Assembly (NCBI GenBank): GCA_016783995.1 | Contig: JADHVN010000034.1 | Coordinates: 1-12,121 of the forward strand | DNA length: 12,121 bases | Origin: Actinomycetota bacterium | GTDB lineage: Bacteria; Actinomycetota; Humimicrobiia; Humimicrobiales; Humimicrobiaceae | Direction of reading: 5' to 3' | Shown here: positions 1 to 7,025 of the stretch, piece by piece | Layout: every line of letters starts with the position of its first letter | How positions within the stretch are numbered: the first letter of the stretch is position 1 | Translations under genes and position numbers: made by a program | The notes under the pieces: generated by a model | Told to the model about the DNA's origin: nothing | The model's input: the letters and a program-made list of their open reading frames with translations, nothing else | The model's database searches: none

Positions 1-1
1 T

Positions 2-1282
2 GAAGAAAAACTTACTGAATTTAAGGATGAAATAAAAAGTGGCAGGAAACAATTAATGAGAAATGGAGGAGTCAGTTATAATGTTGGCAATAAAATATTT
101 TGTAAGTTTGGTTCAATAGCTCCCAGATTTTTCAATTGGGATACTCAAAAGGAGAGAGAAGCAACTGAGGAAGATTTAGTTAATGCTATAAGATTGGGGC
201 AGGCAATTGATGAAATAGGGATGGTTGGCTGCCCTATGTATGCAAAGGTTGTAAGTGGTAAGAGGATTGATCCCAATTTCACACCAATTGTAAATGCCAT
301 GCTTCTTGCAAAGAATACAACAAAACTTGGAAATTCTGAAGTTAATAGCCCAAAGCAGTTGAAATATTTAATAGAAATGAGTTTGGTTATCAGAGGCTCA
401 CTGGAAAAGTATAGAAGGAATCCCTGTTTTTTAACTGCTAAGGAGAGCATATCACCTTTAGTACTTGATGAAAATGCTTGTGAAGTATTGATAGCACTGG
501 CGAGAAACAAATTGCCTGCAACTATGATTCCTATGCCAATTATGGGTGCGACAGTTCCAGTAACAATTGCCGGGGCAGTTGCAGTAACTAATGCTGAAGT
601 TCTTGCTACCATGACAGCAATAAGGTGTGTTGTGCCCGATGCAATGGTTGGCGGCGGCTCGATGGCAAGCTATATGGATATGAGCGGTAAAGGAATAAAA
701 TTTAATGTTATTGATGCTATAAAAGTTGATATGATTCTTTCTCAATTATATGATGCTTATTATGAGCTTGATTATGGATATGGTATTTACTCTACAGATG
801 CAAAGTCACTTGGTTGTGAAATATTAATTGATAGAGTTATAAAAATACTAGGTGCATTCTTTGTTAAAAAATTTAATTATGCCGTAGGACAGTATGACCA
901 AGGTATGGTGTTCAGCCCAGAGCTAGCTTTGGTAGAGGTTGAAATCATTAAAGCGCTGCATGAAATGTATAAGGAATTTGGAACAGATGGATTGAATAAT
1001 AAGTTACTTGATATTATTCAAAATGTCGGACCGGGTGGAAGTTTTTTGGGAGAAAAACACACGCTAAATAATTTTAGGTGCACATTGAGATCAAGTGTTC
1101 TGGAAGGAATTTTTAATATAAAAAATCACAGGAGCGTAGGCAGTATTTATGAGAGAGCAAATGTAATGTATAAAAATATTCTTAAGAATACAGAGCATTA
1201 CAGGCTGCCTGTTGATAAAGAAAGAGAAATAGATAAGATAGTATCTGCAGCGTATAGGGACATAGTTAATCAAGATTGGTAG
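2..1282 (+). CDS. MttB-superfamily methyltransferase, non-pyrrolysine type (5' partial)
   Basis: Trimethylamine methyltransferase (MTTB) family. Members move a methyl group from a methylated amine or betaine to a cognate corrinoid protein in the cytoplasm. The frame is open to the left edge from base 2. Family members are usually about 470-490 residues and only about 426 codons are visible, so the N-terminus lies outside; the ATG at 56 is probably internal. Visible family signatures are the PMPIMGATVPVTIAGAVAVTNAE stretch (about bases 530-598, only partly quoted as PIMGATVPVTIAGA), the GGGSMASYMDMSGKG segment (about 650-692) and GPGGSFLGEKHT near the C-terminus (about 1028-1065). The site aligned with pyrrolysine in true MttB reads D-Q-G-M-V-F, with Gln encoded by CAA at 899-901. 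It is therefore like the MtgB-type quaternary-amine enzymes rather than an amber-readthrough MttB. The substrate cannot be told from sequence. RhaM starts 35 bases after its stop. Confidence 0.88.
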   Translation, partial: EEKLTEFKDEIKSGRKQLMRNGGVSYNVGNKIFCKFGSIAPRFFNWDTQKEREATEEDLVNAIRLGQAIDEIGMVGCPMYAKVVSGKRIDPNFTPIVNAMLLAKNTTKLGNSEVNSPKQLKYLIEMSLVIRGSLEKYRRNPCFLTAKESISPLVLDENACEVLIALARNKLPATMIPMPIMGATVPVTIAGAVAVTNAEVLATMTAIRCVVPDAMVGGGSMASYMDMSGKGIKFNVIDAIKVDMILSQLYDAYYELDYGYGIYSTDAKSLGCEILIDRVIKILGAFFVKKFNYAVGQYDQGMVFSPELALVEVEIIKALHEMYKEFGTDGLNNKLLDIIQNVGPGGSFLGEKHTLNNFRCTLRSSVLEGIFNIKNHRSVGSIYERANVMYKNILKNTEHYRLPVDKEREIDKIVSAAYRDIVNQDW

Positions 1283-1317
1283 TTTATATAAATAATTGAA
1301 GAGAGGAAAAAATAAAA

Positions 1318-1665
1318 ATGAAAAGATATTGCCTTGTAATTGAAATTAAAGAAGAATTTACTGGCAAGTATTGTGATATTCACAAGAATCCATGGCCAGA
1401 AATTTTAGATGCCATTAAAGATGCAGGCGCCGAAGAGCTGTTAATCTGGAATTATAAAAATTTATCAATTGTTTATTATGAATGTGATGATTTAGATAAA
1501 CTTTATGAAAATCTTGGTAAACTTGAGGTAACTAAAAAATGGAATGCTACTGTTGGCACATGGTTTGCTGAGTCTCCTACACTGGATGGTTCCGGTAGTG
1601 TGCAAACATGTGAAAAAATATTTGATTTAAAGCAGCAGCTTTCTGGAAATCTCGAGCAGTACTGA
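1318..1665 (+). CDS. rhaM: L-rhamnose mutarotase (RhaM/YiiL family)
   Basis: Small cytoplasmic mutarotase that interconverts alpha and beta anomers of L-rhamnose or a similar deoxysugar. The 115 residues match the usual 104-115-residue family. Tyr18 and His22 sit at the same numbers as Tyr18 and the catalytic His22 of E. coli RhaM, inside Y-x-x-x-H-K-N-P-W-P-E (residues 18-28). The Trp-containing segment KKWNATVGTW (about residues 73-82) corresponds to the family's substrate-stacking tryptophans. A fold of ferredoxin-like dimeric alpha/beta-barrel type is expected. The start is ATG with GAGAGG at 1301-1306, a somewhat long spacer of 11 bases. It lies between the MttB homologue and MT-1 and just upstream of a RhaI-like isomerase, which supports a sugar role. 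The true substrate could be another 6-deoxy or O-methylated aldose. Confidence 0.85.
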   Translation: MKRYCLVIEIKEEFTGKYCDIHKNPWPEILDAIKDAGAEELLIWNYKNLSIVYYECDDLDKLYENLGKLEVTKKWNATVGTWFAESPTLDGSGSVQTCEKIFDLKQQLSGNLEQY

Positions 1666-1706
1666 TAATGTAGGTATTAATATAGATTGATTATTTAGTT
1701 ATTCTA

Positions 1707-1713
1707 AGTGAGG
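1707..1713 (+). promoter_or_regulatory. Ribosome binding site deciding the TTG start of MT-1
   Basis: AGTGAGG ends 5 bases before TTG at 1719. No ATG or GTG nearby in frame gives a product that matches the paralogues' N-termini, so the TTG start is preferred. Confidence 0.6.
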
Positions 1714-1718
1714 CATTA

Positions 1719-2822
1719 TTGATTGAATATAAAAAATTTGAGCCCTTTATTGGAAAGCCTGACAAAGAAAGATTAAGAGCAGCCATTAAAATGGAACCTG
1801 TTGATAGAGTACCAAATCTTGATAATCTTATTGAAGATAAGCATGTAGAAAAAATATTAGGTAGATATGCAGGAAATACTTTAGCATATGGAGGCGATCC
1901 TGCAAAAGGGGCTGGTCATGAAGCAGTAAGGCCTATGTATCCTGATGATTTTATAGATCTATGCAATGTAATAGGACAGGATATAATTATATTTGATGCT
2001 GGTATATGGACTCCTTTTAAGAAAAATGACGAAGATGGTAATTTGATTCAAGTTTCTGATAAAAGTATTAAAAATAGAAAGGATTTTGAGTCGCTTACTT
2101 TTGATTCTAAAAATAAGATTGATAATGCAATAAAATATACAAGAGAATATAAAAATACAGTGAAAGCCAAAAAATCAAAAGTGGGTGTAGTAGGTTGTTA
2201 TGGATGTATTCTTCAAACTCTTTATGAATTTATTGTAGGCATGAATGATTTTATGATGATGTGTTATGAGGATAAAGAATTAGTGGATGATATGCTTGAA
2301 GCATCAACTGAACATTTTATAAAGATAACTAAAACTTTAGTAAAAGAAAAAGTAGATTTTATATTCCTTGCAGATGATGTAGCTTTTAAAACTGGACTAT
2401 TTTTACCACCAAAGATTATGAAAAAAATATGGGTACCGAGAATGGCAAGAATTGCAGAACCTGCAGTTAATGCAAGTGTACCTATTATTTTTCACTCTGA
2501 TGGGAAGATTGATGATATAGTAGAGGATTTGATTGAAATGGGAGTTGACTGCATTAATCCTCTAGATCCATACGGGATAGATTACAGGGATTATAAGAAG
2601 AGATTTGGCTCAAGAGTTGCACTTTGTGGAAATATAGATATTGAATTTCCACTTTCAAAAGGAACACCTGAGGATGTTGAACGTGATGTAGCCGAGCATA
2701 TGGATGTTCTAAAACCAGGTTATGGGTATGTTTCTGACAGCTCACATTCAATTGTTAATTATATACCGCATGAAAATTATATAGCCTATATAAATTCAGT
2801 ACATAAATATGGAGTGTACTAA
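1719..2822 (+). CDS. URO-D-fold methyltransferase, MtaA/CmuA-like, copy 1 (MT-1)
   Basis: Member of the uroporphyrinogen decarboxylase superfamily (Pfam URO-D), in the branch of corrinoid-dependent methyltransferases such as MtaA/CmuA rather than HemE. 367 residues. The N-terminus carries the branch hallmark ER-x3-A-x4-EPVDRVPN (about residues 19-34). Mid-protein is ADDVAFKTGLFLPP (about 222-235). The C-terminal half has FHSDGKIDDI (His259, Asp261), LDPYGIDYR, GNIDIEFPLSKGTPEDV and SSHSIVNYIP-x-EN. Zinc-binding MtaA/MtbA enzymes have H-x-C plus a distal Cys. Here Cys is replaced by Asp261, and the nearest distal Cys (Cys303) is not kept in the paralogues, so metal binding must differ or be absent. 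The TTG start follows GTGAGG by 5 bases. It is about 70% identical by eye to MT-2. Role inferred: demethylation or methyl transfer linked to the neighbouring sugar genes. Confidence 0.82.
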   Translation: MIEYKKFEPFIGKPDKERLRAAIKMEPVDRVPNLDNLIEDKHVEKILGRYAGNTLAYGGDPAKGAGHEAVRPMYPDDFIDLCNVIGQDIIIFDAGIWTPFKKNDEDGNLIQVSDKSIKNRKDFESLTFDSKNKIDNAIKYTREYKNTVKAKKSKVGVVGCYGCILQTLYEFIVGMNDFMMMCYEDKELVDDMLEASTEHFIKITKTLVKEKVDFIFLADDVAFKTGLFLPPKIMKKIWVPRMARIAEPAVNASVPIIFHSDGKIDDIVEDLIEMGVDCINPLDPYGIDYRDYKKRFGSRVALCGNIDIEFPLSKGTPEDVERDVAEHMDVLKPGYGYVSDSSHSIVNYIPHENYIAYINSVHKYGVY

Positions 2823-2845
2823 AAATAAATTGGAAAGAAAAAAGT

Positions 2846-2853
2846 AGAGGAGG
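2846..2853 (+). promoter_or_regulatory. Strong ribosome binding site for the TTG start at 2858
   Basis: AGAGGAGG is a near-perfect Shine-Dalgarno sequence, 4 bases before the TTG. The short spacer and the non-ATG start may offset the strong site. Confidence 0.7.
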
Positions 2854-2857
2854 AAAA

Positions 2858-3844
2858 TTGAATTTAAATATTAATGCACATATTGGATGTCTGGGAAAAT
2901 TTTCTGAGAGGTATGTTCCTGATGGTTATTGTAGTGAAATTAGTTTTGACAAACAGTTGGAAATAATGTCTAAAATAGATGGTCTAACTGGTCTTGCTGT
3001 ATGGTATCCCGGGCATCCATTGATAGATAAGCCAGATAGACTTGCTAAAAAGCTGGCTGATTATAATTTAAAAGTTGCTGATATTGGGCCAGATATCTGG
3101 TCAGATAAGAAATGGAAATATGGGACTCTCTCTTCGCATGATGATAAGGTAAGAAAAGAGGCAATAAAGATTACAAAATATACTATGGATCTTGCTGTAG
3201 AGCTTAATGCCTATAGTGTTCTTGTCTGGCCCGCACATGATGGTTTTGATTATGTTTTCCAGGCAGATTTTAAAAGAGGGTGGGATAATTTAATAGATTC
3301 TTTAAATGAAATAGGCAGCTATAACAAAAATGTAAAAATAGCAATTGAATACAAACAAAAAGATCCCCGGGCAAAGTCATATATAGAAGATATGGGTAAG
3401 ATTATGTTTCTTTTAAAATCACTGGATGTTGATAATATTGGCAGCGCACTTGATCTCGGGCATTCATTCTTTGCAAATGAAAGGCCAGCTGAGTCGCTTG
3501 CTTTATTAGACAAGTATAAAAAATTATACCAAATCCATCTTAATGATAATTATAGAGATGCTGACCCCGATCTTCTTTTTGGAACTGTAAACTTCTGGGA
3601 TACTCTAGAATTATTTTATTGGCTTAGTAAGACTGATTATGATGGATGGTTAAATATTGATACTGTAACAGGTCGGGATGATAGATGTAAAATGCTAGAG
3701 CTTGCGGTAAAGCTAATTAAGGATTATGAGAGACTTGCAGGTAAATTAAATAAGTATTCTGATATAATTGATGAAAATTTAAAGAATCACAATTTTGTAG
3801 ATAATATGGTGTTAATAAGAGAGTTAGTATTTATAGAAAAATGA
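2858..3844 (+). CDS. TIM-barrel sugar isomerase, RhaI-type L-rhamnose isomerase-like
   Basis: Xylose-isomerase-like TIM barrel of 328 residues, expected to interconvert an aldose and a ketose (or epimerise a ketose) with divalent metals. Visible ligand pattern: Glu164 (IEYK), Asp199 and His202 (DLGH), His227 (HLND), Asp234 and Asp236 (RDAD) and Asp268 (NID). From memory of the Pseudomonas stutzeri L-rhamnose isomerase, its metal ligands are Glu219, Asp254, His257, His281, Asp289, Asp291 and Asp327. The Glu-to-Asp spacing (35), Asp-x-x-His, and the two late Asp positions match, with one residue missing between His and the Asp pair. This argues for the RhaI/tagatose-epimerase-like group rather than plain AP endonuclease. 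It lies 35 bases after MT-1 and in the same run as RhaM, so a rhamnose-like substrate is reasonable. Residues after about 295 form a family-variable helical tail. Confidence 0.78.
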   Translation: MNLNINAHIGCLGKFSERYVPDGYCSEISFDKQLEIMSKIDGLTGLAVWYPGHPLIDKPDRLAKKLADYNLKVADIGPDIWSDKKWKYGTLSSHDDKVRKEAIKITKYTMDLAVELNAYSVLVWPAHDGFDYVFQADFKRGWDNLIDSLNEIGSYNKNVKIAIEYKQKDPRAKSYIEDMGKIMFLLKSLDVDNIGSALDLGHSFFANERPAESLALLDKYKKLYQIHLNDNYRDADPDLLFGTVNFWDTLELFYWLSKTDYDGWLNIDTVTGRDDRCKMLELAVKLIKDYERLAGKLNKYSDIIDENLKNHNFVDNMVLIRELVFIEK

Positions 3845-3850
3845 TAATAT

Positions 3851-3870
3851 TTCTTGCATTTATGCAAGAA
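3851..3870. promoter_or_regulatory. Perfect 20-base palindrome, possible operator
   Basis: TTCTTGCA and TGCAAGAA are exact reverse complements with the four-base centre TTTA. It sits just after the isomerase stop and overlaps the -35 position of a candidate promoter for MT-2. There is no T-run on the 3' side, so it reads better as a regulator binding site than as a terminator, though a hairpin at the end of the upstream transcript is also possible. Confidence 0.5.
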
Positions 3871-3882
3871 GTTGCATATAAT
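3854..3882 (+). promoter_or_regulatory. Candidate sigma-70 promoter upstream of MT-2
   Basis: A perfect -10 hexamer TATAAT (3877-3882) is preceded at a 17-base spacing by TTGCAT (3854-3859), a weak -35 with three of six consensus bases. In AT-rich DNA TATAAT occurs by chance, so this rests on the spacing and on its position in one of the larger gaps. The -35 lies within the palindrome, which would suit repression. Confidence 0.4.
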
Positions 3883-3945
3883 CAATTTTATACTTAATTG
3901 AGATTAATTAACATATCTATAATTATTGTGTTGATTATTAATAAG

Positions 3946-3952
3946 AAGGGGG
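3946..3952 (+). promoter_or_regulatory. Ribosome binding site deciding the GTG start of MT-2
   Basis: AAGGGGG lies 5 bases before GTG at 3958. The longer in-frame TTG at 3898 has no such site and would add a 20-residue hydrophobic leader absent from the other two paralogues, so GTG 3958 is chosen. Confidence 0.75.
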
Positions 3953-3957
3953 CGGCA

Positions 3958-5064
3958 GTGGTTAATTCAAAAACTATCAATCCTTACCAAGGTGATCCAG
4001 ACATAGAGAGGCTTCTATCTGCATTCAGAAGAGAACCGGTTGATAGAGTTCCAAATTTTGAAGTGTTGTATGAAGATGAGCATGTGGAAAAATTTTTAGG
4101 AAAACCTGCAGGGAATACATTAGCATATGGTGGTGATCCTGCAAAAGGGATAGTAGATCCTGATGTTGTAAGGCCGATGTATCCTGATGATTATATTGAT
4201 CTCTGTAATATCATTGGACAGGATGCAATGGTATTTGATGCAGGAATATGGACACCTTTCGTGAGAGAAGATGAAAATGGAAAGATGGTTCAAGTAGCAG
4301 ACAGATCTATAAAGACACGAAAAGATTTTGAAGCATTAACCCTAAATTCAGACAAGCAGATAAATAATGCAGTTAAATATGTAAAAGAGTATAAAGAAAC
4401 AATCAAAAAGAGAAATTCTAAGATCGGTGTGGCTACTTTATATGGTTGTATATCTCAAACTCCATATGAATTTATGGTTGGAATGAATGATTTTATGATG
4501 ATGGTTTATGAAGATAGGCAACTTGTTGAAGATATACTTGAAGTTTCTACACAGCATTTTGTTAAAATGACTAAAGCACTGGTTAAAGCAGGAGTAGATT
4601 TTGTCTGGCCTGCTGACGATGTTGCTTTTAAGACTGGCCTGTTTATTCCTCCTAAAATTATGAGGGAAATCTGGGTTCCAAGGATGGCCAGGATAATGGA
4701 GCCTGCTGTAAATGCTGGTGTTCCAGTAATGTTTCATTCGGATGGAAAAATAGACGATATAGTAGAAGATTTAATTGAAATGGGACTTAGTTGTCTAAAT
4801 CCTATGGATCCATATGGAATTGATTACAGGGAATATAAGAAAAGATATGGCGATAGATTATGCCTATCGGGAAATGTAGATATTGAATTTCCACTATCAA
4901 AAGGTACTCCCGAGGATGTAGATGCCGATGTAAAAAAGCATATGGAAATATTAAAGCCTGGCTATGGTTATGTTGCTACATGTTCTCATTCAATTGTTAA
5001 TTATATTCCACATGAGAATGTAATAGCATATATTAATGCAATACACGAATATGGAATTTATTAA
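3958..5064 (+). CDS. URO-D-fold methyltransferase, MtaA/CmuA-like, copy 2 (MT-2)
   Basis: 368 residues from GTG 3958, the same length as MT-1 and very like it throughout (about 70% identical by eye). The PDIERLLSA-x4-EPVDRVPN opening, NTLAYGGDPAKG, ADDVAFKTGLF and the FHSDGKIDDI motif (His260, Asp262) are shared. The distal Cys of MT-1 is Ser here (SGNVDIEF), so it is not a general metal ligand. It is preceded by a 113-base gap with a palindrome and candidate promoter and followed by a 153-base gap, so it may form its own transcription unit or head the tandem module. It is not a HemE orthologue: the closeness to MT-1, and the presence of three copies among sugar genes, do not fit haem synthesis. 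Substrate unknown; a methylated sugar or its corrinoid partner is inferred. Confidence 0.82.
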   Translation: MVNSKTINPYQGDPDIERLLSAFRREPVDRVPNFEVLYEDEHVEKFLGKPAGNTLAYGGDPAKGIVDPDVVRPMYPDDYIDLCNIIGQDAMVFDAGIWTPFVREDENGKMVQVADRSIKTRKDFEALTLNSDKQINNAVKYVKEYKETIKKRNSKIGVATLYGCISQTPYEFMVGMNDFMMMVYEDRQLVEDILEVSTQHFVKMTKALVKAGVDFVWPADDVAFKTGLFIPPKIMREIWVPRMARIMEPAVNAGVPVMFHSDGKIDDIVEDLIEMGLSCLNPMDPYGIDYREYKKRYGDRLCLSGNVDIEFPLSKGTPEDVDADVKKHMEILKPGYGYVATCSHSIVNYIPHENVIAYINAIHEYGIY

Positions 5065-5067
5065 CTT

Positions 5068-5113
5068 AGGTGTGTTTTTGTCAACTGTTTATAATTTATT
5101 GAAACACGTACCT
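5068..5113 (+). other. Imperfect inverted repeat in the 5065-5217 gap
   Basis: AGGTGTGTTT (5068-5077) can pair with AAACAC-gt-ACCT (5102-5113), giving 10 base pairs with a two-base bulge around a 24-base loop. The loop contains TATAAT (5090-5095) without a good -35. No T-run follows, so it is not a clear terminator. The rest of the 153-base gap shows no gene or known RNA; it may hold a promoter for the first module. Confidence 0.3.
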
Positions 5114-5217
5114 TAATAATATAGGAGCGATAAATCTTTCTTTTCGACATTAGCTTTGTCTAAACATGAGATTCTTGATAATTATATTTGTAATTTCCTA
5201 AATTTTTAGAAAGTAAA

Positions 5218-6639
5218 ATGGAAAAAATAAAAGTTGCAGTTGTCGCGGGTGCAATGAAAATGTATCCAGATGAAGGATTGAAAATTTATTCTAAATGTCA
5301 GAAAGATTTACAAAGGTTATCAAAAGAGCTTGATTTTGATCTTACTGTTTATAAAGAACTAATAATAGAAGAAAAAAAAGCAATGGGGATTAGAAGAGAT
5401 ATAGATAGCAAGGATTTTGATTTTGTTATTCTTCTTCATCCAACCTATATCACAGGAGATGTAGTTTTTGAACTTATGAAAACTAAGGCATATTTTGGAC
5501 TCTGGGCAGTTGAAGAGCCAACAAAAGAAGGTCCTCTTACATTAACTTCATTTGTATGTCTGATTCAAAATACATCGATTGCAGGTCATTGTTTTAAAGA
5601 AAGTAAGAAAAAATTTAAATGGTTTTTTGGTGATGTAGAAAGTAAATACTTTAAGCCAAGATTTAAAATAACTATAAAAGCACTAACTGCTGTAAAGAAT
5701 TTAAAAGATGCTAAAGTTGCTCAGATTGGAAAAATTGCAGAAGGCCATAGAAATAATTATTACGATGAAAGAGAAATATATAAAAATTTAGGAGTAGATG
5801 TAATAAGAGGTATTGAGGTTGAAGATATACTAGCAGAGGCAGAAAAAATAGATGAAAAACTCATAAGGAAAGAAGTAGATAAAATTTACTCCACTTGTTC
5901 AGAAATAAAAGTTAAAGATATAAAGATAATAGACTCGGTAAGAATATATCTTGCCACTAAAAGGATATGCGAGGAAAATAACTTTAAAGCAATTGCATTT
6001 TCATGCTGGCCTAAATTATGGGATTTTAATAATATAACTGCCTGTCTATCTAATTCACTGCTTGATTCTATTGGAATCCCAGCAGCCTGTGAAGGAGATA
6101 TCTTAAGTGCAATATCTATGCTTATCTTAAATATCTTATCAGGTAAGCCTCCAGCGGTGATGGATTTTCCTGCATTCGATGATGAGGATGATTCTATACT
6201 TATGTGGCACTGTGGATCAGCTCCATTTGAGATGGCAGATAGTCGTGGTGTTATTTGTAGAAATCACTACCGGGCTGAATTTGCCGAAAAGCCAGAATTT
6301 AGAGATCTTGGACCGATTACAGATATTATATATCTAAAAAGTGATATTACAATATTTAGACTGACTGGAGAGTCAGATTATTTTTATTACTTTACAGGAA
6401 AAACATTTAATGAAGGGAAAAAATCCTGGAATGGTAGTCGGGGTTGGGTAGGAAATCTTAAATTATACGATAAGCCTATTAAGGCAATTGATCTTGTAAA
6501 TACAATTCTTTTAAATAGCATCCAACACCATTTCCCAATTGTCTTAAAGGATGTTGGAAAATATATCAAGGAATTTGCTTATTGGCTTGGTTTAAAAAAG
6601 GTTAAGAGAATAGACTATGAAGATGGTCTAGATATTTAA
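5218..6639 (+). CDS. L-fucose isomerase-like protein, module copy 1
   Basis: 473-residue cytoplasmic protein of the L-fucose/L-arabinose isomerase fold family, shorter than E. coli FucI (about 590). Active-site residues can be placed: Glu292 in CEGD and Asp316 in VMD are 24 residues apart, the same spacing as the FucI metal ligands Glu337 and Asp361, and the QHH pair (His437/His438) near the C-terminus corresponds to FucI His528. Other family motifs are CWPKLWDF (about 262-269), a GIPAACEGDILSAISM stretch, SGKP and LMWHCGSAPF. An aldose-ketose isomerase with Mn2+-type metal is expected; substrate probably a 6-deoxy or pentose sugar, perhaps methylated or otherwise modified. ATG start follows a weak AGAAAG site. 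The small HapK-like gene follows after 28 bases. Part of the C-terminal catalytic region is almost identical at DNA level to copy 2. Confidence 0.82.
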   Translation: MEKIKVAVVAGAMKMYPDEGLKIYSKCQKDLQRLSKELDFDLTVYKELIIEEKKAMGIRRDIDSKDFDFVILLHPTYITGDVVFELMKTKAYFGLWAVEEPTKEGPLTLTSFVCLIQNTSIAGHCFKESKKKFKWFFGDVESKYFKPRFKITIKALTAVKNLKDAKVAQIGKIAEGHRNNYYDEREIYKNLGVDVIRGIEVEDILAEAEKIDEKLIRKEVDKIYSTCSEIKVKDIKIIDSVRIYLATKRICEENNFKAIAFSCWPKLWDFNNITACLSNSLLDSIGIPAACEGDILSAISMLILNILSGKPPAVMDFPAFDDEDDSILMWHCGSAPFEMADSRGVICRNHYRAEFAEKPEFRDLGPITDIIYLKSDITIFRLTGESDYFYYFTGKTFNEGKKSWNGSRGWVGNLKLYDKPIKAIDLVNTILLNSIQHHFPIVLKDVGKYIKEFAYWLGLKKVKRIDYEDGLDI

Positions 6640-6654
6640 TTGTGCTAATAATAT

Positions 6655-6661
6655 GAGGCGG
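6655..6661 (+). promoter_or_regulatory. Ribosome binding site deciding the start at 6668
   Basis: GAGGCGG lies 6 bases before ATG 6668. The upstream in-frame ATG at 6653 overlaps this site and would add MRRNL, absent from the paralogue at 9432, so 6668 is the likely start. Confidence 0.7.
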
Positions 6662-6667
6662 AATTTA

Positions 6668-6970
6668 ATGATTACAGCTATTTATATGTATCGGTTAAAA
6701 AGTGGTACAAGTATTGATAAGTATAAAAAATGGTCAATAGAACGTGACCAGAAAATTGTTAATAGCTTTGAAGGTATTAAAAGGTTTGAGGTTTATACTG
6801 TTGAAAGCCCAGAGAAAAGATGGGATATATTTGAAGTAATCAAGGTTGATAGTTGGGAAAGATGGAGAGAAATTGCAAAAGATCCAAAAATGGACAAACT
6901 CCATGCTGAGCATAAAGAATTAGCAGATAGAGATTCCATAGTTAGGTTTTATGGAGAAAAAATTGAATAG
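6668..6970 (+). CDS. HapK/REDY-like small dimeric alpha/beta-barrel protein, module copy 1
   Basis: From ATG 6668 the product is 100 residues, the same as its paralogue at 9432. The pattern Y-x-LK-x-G-x5-Y-x-x-W-x3-RDQ, then F-x-x-I/V-x-x-FEVY and a DIFEVIKVDSWERW segment, ending in F/Y-GEKIE, resembles REDY-like HapK proteins, a ferredoxin-like alpha/beta-barrel group related to the antibiotic-biosynthesis monooxygenase/EthD folds. That group is named after a prodigiosin gene and has no firm catalytic role; I see no cofactor site. Its conserved place between a sugar isomerase and an amidohydrolase in both copies suggests a linked job, perhaps a mutarotase-like, lactone- or epimer-handling step, since RhaM has the same general fold. 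Family assignment is by pattern memory and moderate. Confidence 0.65.
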   Translation: MITAIYMYRLKSGTSIDKYKKWSIERDQKIVNSFEGIKRFEVYTVESPEKRWDIFEVIKVDSWERWREIAKDPKMDKLHAEHKELADRDSIVRFYGEKIE

Positions 6971-7025
6971 ATCTGGCTACAAACATTTAATATTTATTAG
7001 TTAATGATTTAAAAGGAGATTCTTT

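Noticed and set aside
145..745. Minus-strand reading frames opposite the MttB homologue (145-612 and 458-745)
   Set aside because: They lie wholly inside a well-supported + strand gene, have low-complexity products and no family signature.
3851..3870. Palindrome as an intrinsic terminator
   Set aside because: The stem is followed by GTTGCATATAATC rather than a T-run, so termination is not supported.
3898..3957. TTG start at 3898 for MT-2, giving a hydrophobic N-terminal leader
   Set aside because: It lacks a ribosome binding site; GTG 3958 has AAGGGGG in place and gives a length equal to the paralogues.
5166..5201. Eleven-codon hydrophobic reading frame in the 5065-5217 gap
   Set aside because: No ribosome binding site and too short to support as a leader peptide.
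6653..6667. ATG at 6653 as start of the small protein
   Set aside because: It overlaps the GAGGCGG site of ATG 6668, and the extra residues are missing in the paralogue.
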